From the NCBI RefSeq assembly GCF_014647875.1, contig NZ_BMQA01000007.1, forward strand, positions 248,001 through 312,000: DNA of 64,000 nt, written 5' to 3'. Below are positions 58,445 through 64,000 of this stretch, in pieces. The position numbers and the translations under genes are program-made. The notes beneath the pieces were generated by a model. That model did no database searches. It saw only the letters and a program-made list of their open reading frames with translations, and had not been told where the DNA came from. Every line of letters begins with the position of its first letter. Position 1 is the first letter of the stretch. This DNA comes from Streptomyces brasiliensis (GTDB lineage Bacteria; Actinomycetota; Actinomycetes; Streptomycetales; Streptomycetaceae).

Positions 58445-59167
58445 ATGGAGCAGCAGGCGGAAGAACCGGCGGCCGGAGCCCGGGTCCTGGTCGTCGACGA
58501 CGATCCGACGGTCGCCGAGGTGGTCGCCGGATACCTCGACCGGGCCGGGTACGTCGTGGACCGCGCCGAGGACGGCCCGGCCGCGCTCGCCCGCGCCACC
58601 GCCCACTGGCCCGACCTGGTGGTCCTCGACCTGATGCTGCCCGGTATGGACGGCCTCGAGGTGTGCCGCCGGATGCGCGGCCGGGCGCCCGTGCCGGTCA
58701 TCATGCTCACCGCCCGTGGCGACGAGGACGACCGCATCCTCGGCCTCGAGGTGGGCGCGGACGACTACGTCACCAAGCCGTTCAGCCCCCGCGAACTCGT
58801 CCTGCGCGTGGAGTCCGTGCTGCGCCGCACCCGCCCGCGCTCCGACACCGGCCAGCTGGCCGCGGCCGGGCTCAGTGTCGATCCGGCGGCCCGCCGCGCC
58901 CTCAAGAACGGCTACGAACTCGCGCTCACCATCCGGGAGTTCGACCTGCTCGCCTTCTTCCTGCGGCACCCCGGGCGGGTGTTCAGCCGGCAGGACCTGA
59001 TGAAGGAGGTGTGGGGCTGGGACTTCGGCGACCTGTCCACGGTCACCGTGCATGTCCGCCGGCTGCGCGGCAAGGTCGAGGACGACCCGGCCCGGCCCCG
59101 GCTCATCCAGACGGTGTGGGGCGTCGGCTACCGCTTCGAGGCCGTCGCCGGGGAGGAGCGGCCGTGA
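58445..59167 (+). CDS. OmpR-family response regulator
   Basis: This 240-residue two-domain regulator has a receiver domain (~13-125) with LVVDDDPTVAEVV, phospho-acceptor Asp in LVVLDLMLPGMDG, Thr in IMLTARGDEDD and Lys in VTKPFSPREL. A winged-helix DNA-binding domain (~145-235) ends in HVRRLRGKVEDDPARPRLIQTVWGVGYRF. It is coupled to the histidine kinase downstream and probably binds the direct repeats upstream, controlling itself and perhaps the glycosyltransferase operon. Confidence 0.95.
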   Translation: MEQQAEEPAAGARVLVVDDDPTVAEVVAGYLDRAGYVVDRAEDGPAALARATAHWPDLVVLDLMLPGMDGLEVCRRMRGRAPVPVIMLTARGDEDDRILGLEVGADDYVTKPFSPRELVLRVESVLRRTRPRSDTGQLAAAGLSVDPAARRALKNGYELALTIREFDLLAFFLRHPGRVFSRQDLMKEVWGWDFGDLSTVTVHVRRLRGKVEDDPARPRLIQTVWGVGYRFEAVAGEERP

Positions 59168-60273
59168 ACGACATGCTGCGGATGGCGCTGTACGCGTTCC
59201 TGGGCGCGGTGGCCGCCGGTGCGCTCGGCGCGGGCGCACTGTGGCTGCTGCGCCGGCGCTCGCTCACCGCGTCGCTCACCGTGGTGGCGTCCGTCGCCGT
59301 GACCGCGATGCTCGCGGGCACCCTCGCGGTCGCGTGGGCGATGTTCCTGTCCCCGCACGATCTGAAGGTCGTCACGACGGTGGTCGCGATGGCCACCGTG
59401 GTGTCGCTGGCCACGGCCCTGATGCTCGGCCGCTGGGTCGTCGCCCGCAGTCGTGAACTCCAGCGCGCCGCCCGCTCGTTCGGCTACGGCGGCTCCTTCG
59501 CTGCGCCCGACGGTCCGGTTACCGCCGAACTCGCCGATCTCAGCCGCGAGTTGGCGGCCACCAGTGCCCGGCTCGCCGAGTCCCGGAACCGCGAGCGCGC
59601 CCTGGAGACCTCCCGGCGTGAGCTGGTCGCCTGGATCTCGCACGACCTGCGCACCCCGCTCGCCGGGCTGCGCGCCATGGCCGAGGCGCTGGAGGACGGT
59701 GTCGCCGCCGACCCCGAGCGCTACCTCAAGCAGATCCGGACCGAGGTCGAGCGCCTCAACGACATGGTCGGCGACCTCTTCGAGCTCTCCCGCATCCACG
59801 CGGGCGCCCTCGCCCTGTCCCCGTCCCGCATGTCCCTGTACGACCTGGTGGGCGACGCGTTGGCGGGAGCCGACCCGCTCGCCCGCGAACTCGGCGTACG
59901 GCTGGTGGGGGACCGTATCGAGCCGGTGCCCGTCGAGGTGGACGGCAAGGAGATGAGCCGGGTCCTGGGCAACCTGCTGGTCAACGCGATCCGGCGGACA
60001 CCGGCCGACGGAACGGTGGCCGTCGCCGCCGAACGCTGCCCCGAGGGCGTCGTGCTGTCGGTGACCGACGGCTGCGGCGGCATCCCCGAGGAGGACCTGC
60101 CCCGCGTCTTCGACACCGGCTGGCGCGGCACCCACGCCCGCACACCCCCGGCCGGCGCGGGCCTGGGCCTGGCCATCGTCCGAGGCATCGTCGAGGCCCA
60201 CCGCGGCAGCGCATCGGTACACAACATCCCGGGCGGCTGCCGCTTCGAGGTGACTTTGCCGACGGCGCTGTAG
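59164..60273 (+). CDS. Membrane sensor histidine kinase
   Basis: This 369-residue kinase has two N-terminal helices (~10-30 and ~40-60) plus a third (~65-90) with only very short loops between, so the signal is probably sensed in or near the membrane. A dimerisation domain has the phospho-acceptor His in LVAWISHDLRTPLAGLRAMAE, and an ATP-binding domain has VLGNLLVNAIRRTPADG, DGCGGIPEEDL and AGAGLGLAIVRGIVEAHRG. The GTG start overlaps the stop of the response regulator gene. Confidence 0.95.
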   Translation: MNDMLRMALYAFLGAVAAGALGAGALWLLRRRSLTASLTVVASVAVTAMLAGTLAVAWAMFLSPHDLKVVTTVVAMATVVSLATALMLGRWVVARSRELQRAARSFGYGGSFAAPDGPVTAELADLSRELAATSARLAESRNRERALETSRRELVAWISHDLRTPLAGLRAMAEALEDGVAADPERYLKQIRTEVERLNDMVGDLFELSRIHAGALALSPSRMSLYDLVGDALAGADPLARELGVRLVGDRIEPVPVEVDGKEMSRVLGNLLVNAIRRTPADGTVAVAAERCPEGVVLSVTDGCGGIPEEDLPRVFDTGWRGTHARTPPAGAGLGLAIVRGIVEAHRGSASVHNIPGGCRFEVTLPTAL

Positions 60274-60278
60274 CAGCC

Positions 60279-61268
60279 CTATGCCGACGCCGCGAACTCC
60301 CGCATCCCCGCCTCGAAGCCGACCTCCGGTTTCCAGTCCAGTTCCGTGCGCAGGCGGGTCGAGTCCGCGGTGATGTGGCGGACGTCGCCCAGGCGGTACT
60401 CGCCGGTGACCACCGGCTCGGGGCCGCCGTACGCCGCCGCCAGGGCGTGGGCCATCTCGCCGACCGTGTGCGGGTCGCCGCTGCCCGTGTTGTACGGCGT
60501 GAGCGCGCCCGGCGCGGAAGACGCCTCCAGCGCCGCCAGGTTGGCCGCCGCCACGTCCCGTACGTGCACGAAGTCCCGGCGCTGGCGGCCGTCCTCGAAC
60601 ACCCGCGGGGCCTCGCCCCGGGCGAGGGCGGAGCGGAAGAAGGAGGCGACCCCGGCGTACGGGGTGTCGCGGGGCATCCGGGGGCCGTACACGTTGTGGT
60701 AGCGCAGCGACACCGCCGAGCCGCCGGTGGCCCGCGCCCACGCGGCCGCCAGATGCTCCTGGGCGAGCTTGGTCGCGGCGTACACGTTGCGCGGGTCGGC
60801 CGGAGCGTCCTCGCCGACCAGACCCGGCGTCAGGTCGGCCCCGCAGACGGGGCAGCCGGGCTCGAACCGCCCCGCCGCGAGCCGCCCGGGCTCCCGAGGT
60901 CCCGGCCGGACCACTCCGTGCCGCGCGCACTCGTACCGCCCCTCCCCGTACACCACCATCGACCCGGCGAGCACCAGCCGCCGTACCCCCGTCCGGGCCA
61001 TCGCGGCCAGCAGCACCGCCGTACCGAGGTCGTTGCGCGAGACGTACTCCGGCGCGTCGGCGAAGCCGGTGCCGAGACCGACCATGGCCGCCTGGTGGCA
61101 GACGGCGTCCACTCCGGCCAGGGCGCGGGCGACGGCGTCCCGGTCCCGGACGTCGGCGGCCGGGTCGGCGCGCACGTCGTACGCGACTGGTTCGTGCCCG
61201 TGCGCCGACAGCGCCTCGACGACATGTGATCCGATGAACCCGGCCGAGCCGGTGACCAGTACGCGCAT
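60279..61268 (-). CDS. NAD-dependent epimerase/dehydratase
   Basis: This 329-residue extended SDR acts on nucleotide sugars: VLVTGSAGFIGSHVVEALSA, VVYGEGRYEC, then YAATKLAQEH (YxxxK) and SLRYHNVYGPRMPRDTPYAG. An unusual 30-residue loop, RFEPGCPVCGADLTPGLVGED, contains a Cys pair, possibly structural metal binding. The ATG at 61268 starts at the beta-strand. It probably makes an activated sugar for the adjacent glycosyltransferases. It is convergent with the kinase gene, with 5 bp between. Confidence 0.92.
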   Translation of the reverse strand: MRVLVTGSAGFIGSHVVEALSAHGHEPVAYDVRADPAADVRDRDAVARALAGVDAVCHQAAMVGLGTGFADAPEYVSRNDLGTAVLLAAMARTGVRRLVLAGSMVVYGEGRYECARHGVVRPGPREPGRLAAGRFEPGCPVCGADLTPGLVGEDAPADPRNVYAATKLAQEHLAAAWARATGGSAVSLRYHNVYGPRMPRDTPYAGVASFFRSALARGEAPRVFEDGRQRRDFVHVRDVAAANLAALEASSAPGALTPYNTGSGDPHTVGEMAHALAAAYGGPEPVVTGEYRLGDVRHITADSTRLRTELDWKPEVGFEAGMREFAASA

Positions 61269-61345
61269 GCTCCGCACGCTAGGCGGCGCGGCCCCCCGTA
61301 CCGAAGGACCACGCCCGCCACGTCACCACTCCGCAAGACCCCGCG

Positions 61346-63328
61346 TCACTGCTGCGCGAGCCCCGCCGCCCCGGCCGACGGGTTCACCACGTCCACGTCG
61401 CTCGCGCGGACGTAGGCGAGCCGGTGGCCGAGCTGGATCTCGTAGTACTTCTCGTTGCCCTTGATCACCTCGCCGGGACCCTGTCCGAAGGCCGACCGGT
61501 CGACGTACGCCCCGGACACGACGGACCCCGCCACGTACCGCTGGCCCTCCTGGATGCTGTACGGCAGCGGCGACTCCGTCTGCGGCTCCATCCCGTACGG
61601 ATACGCAGACTTCTCCGGCAGCGGACGGCCGTACACCGGGATCTCGCCCGTGCCGTCCTTGGGCGTGACCATCTTGCCGGACGAGCCGACGGCAGTCGGA
61701 TGGTCCTCCGGGTTCTTGAACCACGCCTTGTGGCCCTGGAACCAGATCGCCGTCCAGTCGCCGTTGCGGCCTGCGACCGCGAACTTCTGCCCGGCCGAGA
61801 TCCGTGAGCCCAGGTCGCTGACGTCCTCGGTGGACTCCGCGCCGTCCGGGTGCCGGCCCGGGTCCTGGATCAGCGGGGCGTCGTCGAAGGGCTCGGTGTG
61901 CAGCCGTACGGCGCTGGAGCCGTGCGGCGGACACAGTACGCCGTGCCCATTGCAGCCGTAGTAGCGCGGCTTGTGGGTGGCGTAGTCCGGCAGCGCCATC
62001 AGCACCGGGCTGTCCGGCCCCGCCGTCGCCTTCAGCGGCGCGCCGAGCAGGTCGAAGTAGTGCCGCCAGTCCCAGAACGGGCCGGGGTCCTCGTGCATCT
62101 GGGGGATGGTGCCGGCGGTCGGGGACGGCACGTTGTCGTGGCCGATGATGTGCTGCCGGTCCAGCGGGATGCCGTACTTCTTCGCGAGGAAGCGCACCAG
62201 CCGGGCCGAGGAGCGGTACATCTGCTCCGAGTACCAGGTGTCGGGCTGGGTGAGGAAACCTTCATGCTCGACGCCGATCGAGCTGGCGTTCACGAACTGG
62301 TTGCCCGAGTGCCAGGCCTCGTCCTTGGTCCGCACGTGCTGCGTGATGTGGCCGTCGCTGGAGCGCACCGAGTAGTTCCAGGACGCCTCCGTCGGATCCT
62401 GCACGGTCAGCAGCATCGACTTCAGCGAGGCCTCGGTGTCGTGGATGACGATGTACTCGATCTTCTGGTCCCGGGGCCGGTCCGCCGGGTCGTAGTTGCC
62501 GTACGTCGCGCCGCCGTTGACCTCGGTGTACGGCGCGCCCAGCCAGGAACAGGTCAGCTCCGGTGGGCACTCGACCTGTTCCCGCCGGTTCGGGTCCCGC
62601 ACCGTCGGGTGCGGGCGCACGTTCGGGTTCGGCGGGAGGGTGACGTCCTGTCCGGTGTCGGTGGTGCGCTTCGCGCCCTTGCGGATCACCGTGAAGACGT
62701 CGTCGGCGTATGTCGCCGCCGACGCCTCGTCACTCGTGCCCGAGAGCCCCGAGAACGCGGCGACCGCGTCCCACCAGTCGCCCGGATTCTCGCTGAGCGG
62801 CTTGCCGAGCTGCTTCTGCGTCGCCGCCAGCAAGGCCGCGCCGCCGCGCACGTTCGCCGCCGCGTCCGTCCGCAGCCGCCTGGCCGGCTCGCCGATCAGC
62901 CGGGCGGCGCGGCGCAGGTCCGTCAGCTGTCCGGCGGCGCCCGGGGCGTTCGCGGCGGCCCCGTCGGGCGCTCCCGCGAGCGGTGGCGGGCTGCCGTGCG
63001 GCGGCACCGACGGCGCCGGGACCGGGCGGACGGGGCGGACGTCCACCAGGTGCATCGGGCCGTAGCCGCCGCCGACGCTTGGCGTGCCGGGATGGGAGTC
63101 CCAGCGTGTCTGCTGGTAGGACACACCCATCAGAACGCTGCGCGGCACGTGGTACTTCTGCGCCGCGGCCGCGAACTCGTTCTGCAGACTCAGATCCGCC
63201 GCCACGTCGACGTCATCGTCCGGACCGGCCAGCAGCGGCACGAGAAGCGCCGCCAGCGCCGTCACACAGATCAACGGGCGATACCCCCGGACGGCGTCGG
63301 GGAGACGGGGGACGACGCGTCTTCTCAT
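61346..63328 (-). CDS. Secreted N-acetylmuramoyl-L-alanine amidase
   Basis: This 660-residue exported cell-wall hydrolase has a signal anchor (RPLICVTALAALLVPLLAGP). A Pro/Ala-rich and transglycosylase-like region (LQNEFAAAAQKYHVPRSVLM) precedes the amidase_2 domain: EYIVIHDTEASLKSMLLTVQ, ASSIGVEHEGF, QHIIGHDNVPSPTAGTIPQM (zinc ligands His and His plus Glu). A C-terminal region with SH3-like repeats (KFAVAGRNGDWTAIWFQG, YVRASDVDVV) probably binds the wall. It cleaves the bond between muramic acid and the stem peptide. The start at 63328 is preferred because the signal begins there. Confidence 0.9.
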   Translation of the reverse strand: MRRRVVPRLPDAVRGYRPLICVTALAALLVPLLAGPDDDVDVAADLSLQNEFAAAAQKYHVPRSVLMGVSYQQTRWDSHPGTPSVGGGYGPMHLVDVRPVRPVPAPSVPPHGSPPPLAGAPDGAAANAPGAAGQLTDLRRAARLIGEPARRLRTDAAANVRGGAALLAATQKQLGKPLSENPGDWWDAVAAFSGLSGTSDEASAATYADDVFTVIRKGAKRTTDTGQDVTLPPNPNVRPHPTVRDPNRREQVECPPELTCSWLGAPYTEVNGGATYGNYDPADRPRDQKIEYIVIHDTEASLKSMLLTVQDPTEASWNYSVRSSDGHITQHVRTKDEAWHSGNQFVNASSIGVEHEGFLTQPDTWYSEQMYRSSARLVRFLAKKYGIPLDRQHIIGHDNVPSPTAGTIPQMHEDPGPFWDWRHYFDLLGAPLKATAGPDSPVLMALPDYATHKPRYYGCNGHGVLCPPHGSSAVRLHTEPFDDAPLIQDPGRHPDGAESTEDVSDLGSRISAGQKFAVAGRNGDWTAIWFQGHKAWFKNPEDHPTAVGSSGKMVTPKDGTGEIPVYGRPLPEKSAYPYGMEPQTESPLPYSIQEGQRYVAGSVVSGAYVDRSAFGQGPGEVIKGNEKYYEIQLGHRLAYVRASDVDVVNPSAGAAGLAQQ

Positions 63329-63523
63329 CACGGGTGTCTCCAACCATGCTCGTCTGGGCCAGGACAAACGCAGCAGGGACAACGGAGTTGCCCGTCTCGC
63401 CACCCCTCGTACGTTTCCGTGCCTCGCGCGCCACGGCACGCCGACCGTCAACCGCGTGGACCAGCGACCCGCCGCAGGCCACCCGGTCGGCGGCAGTGTC
63501 CTCACGCCCCGCTTACAGCCCGC

Positions 63524-64000
63524 TCACTCCTCGACGGGGCCGACCGCCCAGTCCGGGTGCCCCGGCATGGGCGGGGTGTGCGGGCCGTACAGCCAGGCCG
63601 TCAGAAAGGGCGTCAGGTCCCGGCCGGCCACCTCGGAGGCGAGCCGGATGAAGTCCCGGGTGCCGGCGGCGCGGCCCTGATACCGAGTCACCCAGGTGCG
63701 CTCGATCCGCTCGAAGGTCTTCTCGCCGGCCTTCTCCCGCAGGGCGTACAGCACCAGTGCCGAGCCGTCGTACCGCATCGCCTTGAACAGGGTCGGCTCG
63801 GTGGGCTCCGCGGGCGCGCCGTCGTCGTGGCGCCACTGGTCGTGCTGCTCGTACGCCGCCCGCATCGCCTCCTCCAGGTCCGGGCCGCCGTGCTCGTCGG
63901 AGTACAGGCGCTCGTAGAAACGGGCGTGACCCTCGCTCAGCCACAGATCGGACCAGCGCTTGATGGCCACGCTGTCGCCGGTCCAGTGGTGCGTCAGCTC
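63524..64000 (-). CDS. M1 family metallopeptidase, C-terminal part (runs off window)
   Basis: The frame enters from beyond the window and ends at 63524. The visible ~158 residues contain LTHHWTGDSV (the His of the HExxH zinc motif with following residues) and, after 18 residues, WLSEGHARFYE, which carries the third zinc ligand Glu (the family pattern is WLNEGFA). A helical C-terminus follows (RDFIRLASEVAGRDLTPFL). It is an aminopeptidase of the M1 group; the earlier catalytic parts lie outside. The 195-bp gap to the amidase holds no clear element. Confidence 0.85.
   Translation of the reverse strand, partial: ELTHHWTGDSVAIKRWSDLWLSEGHARFYERLYSDEHGGPDLEEAMRAAYEQHDQWRHDDGAPAEPTEPTLFKAMRYDGSALVLYALREKAGEKTFERIERTWVTRYQGRAAGTRDFIRLASEVAGRDLTPFLTAWLYGPHTPPMPGHPDWAVGPVEE

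Noticed and set aside
53022..61268. A secondary-metabolite gene cluster
   Set aside because: There are no polyketide, peptide-synthetase, terpene or RiPP core genes; the enzymes fit surface glycan assembly better.
1..64000. tRNA or rRNA genes in the intergenic gaps
   Set aside because: I looked for tRNA-like TTCGA arms with matching acceptor stems in the gaps and saw none; a covariance-model search would be decisive.

Overview
The window is very GC-rich, has strongly GC3-biased coding frames, and carries Streptomyces hallmarks: GTG/TTG starts, stop-start overlaps, LAXTG-type sorting signals, mycothiol-family enzymes, SpoIIE-type phosphatases and an actinobacterial parS site. Gene content (DD-carboxypeptidase, aspS, metG, a second ThrRS, a membrane-bound molybdoenzyme) fits the chromosomal core of a Streptomyces, probably on the arm flanking oriC, because a perfect 14-bp parS palindrome lies just upstream of aspS. 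I see no rRNA or tRNA genes, prophage, insertion sequence or CRISPR array.

Layout. 0-5 kb: end of a DD-carboxypeptidase gene, a GntR regulator with an MFS transporter, a broken methyltransferase, a mycothiol-dependent-type enzyme and a nitrilase-superfamily hydrolase. 5-12 kb: a large sensor phosphatase, a DJ-1/AraC regulator coupled to a LURP-one-like gene and divergent from a cupin, and a thioredoxin/NHL protein. 12-17 kb: a tiny LAXTG protein with a processive glycosyltransferase, an M18 aminopeptidase, an acyl-CoA dehydrogenase and an SseB-like protein. 17-27 kb: truncated pirin, AI-2E family transporter, truncated PAS/GAF phosphatase, aspS, CoA-binding protein, an AbiEii-like nucleotidyltransferase, and two methionyl-tRNA synthetases of different classes in tandem. 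27-34 kb: VWA protein, gene remnants, membrane proteins, a second SpoIIE phosphatase, a conserved unknown gene and an M20 amidohydrolase. 34-41 kb: a secreted small peptide divergent from an HTH-TPR regulator, a lipoprotein, an attenuator-controlled editing-domain-less ThrRS, a nucleoside hydrolase, and a NicT transporter under a cobalamin riboswitch. 41-50 kb: DUF4142 protein, two broken genes, a flavin disulfide reductase, small membrane proteins, an aquaporin and an LCP ligase. 50-64 kb: a large secreted beta-propeller protein, a membrane/glycan cluster with a molybdoenzyme, glycosyltransferases, methyltransferase, epimerase and a two-component system, then a peptidoglycan amidase and an M1 peptidase that runs off the end.

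Two themes stand out. First, several compact regulatory modules can be read directly: a Thr-codon leader peptide with mutually exclusive hairpins before the ThrRS paralogue; a 14-bp palindrome shared by divergent promoters of an HTH-TPR regulator and a small secreted peptide (an RRNPP-like arrangement); a cobalamin riboswitch; and tandem direct repeats before the two-component system. Second, an unusual number of genes (methyltransferase, pirin, PAS/GAF phosphatase, FUSC, EEP nuclease, an oxygenase-like gene and an SDR) have lost internal or terminal blocks while their flanks remain intact. This is either ongoing deletion decay or a systematic assembly problem, and it should be settled from reads before biology is built on it.
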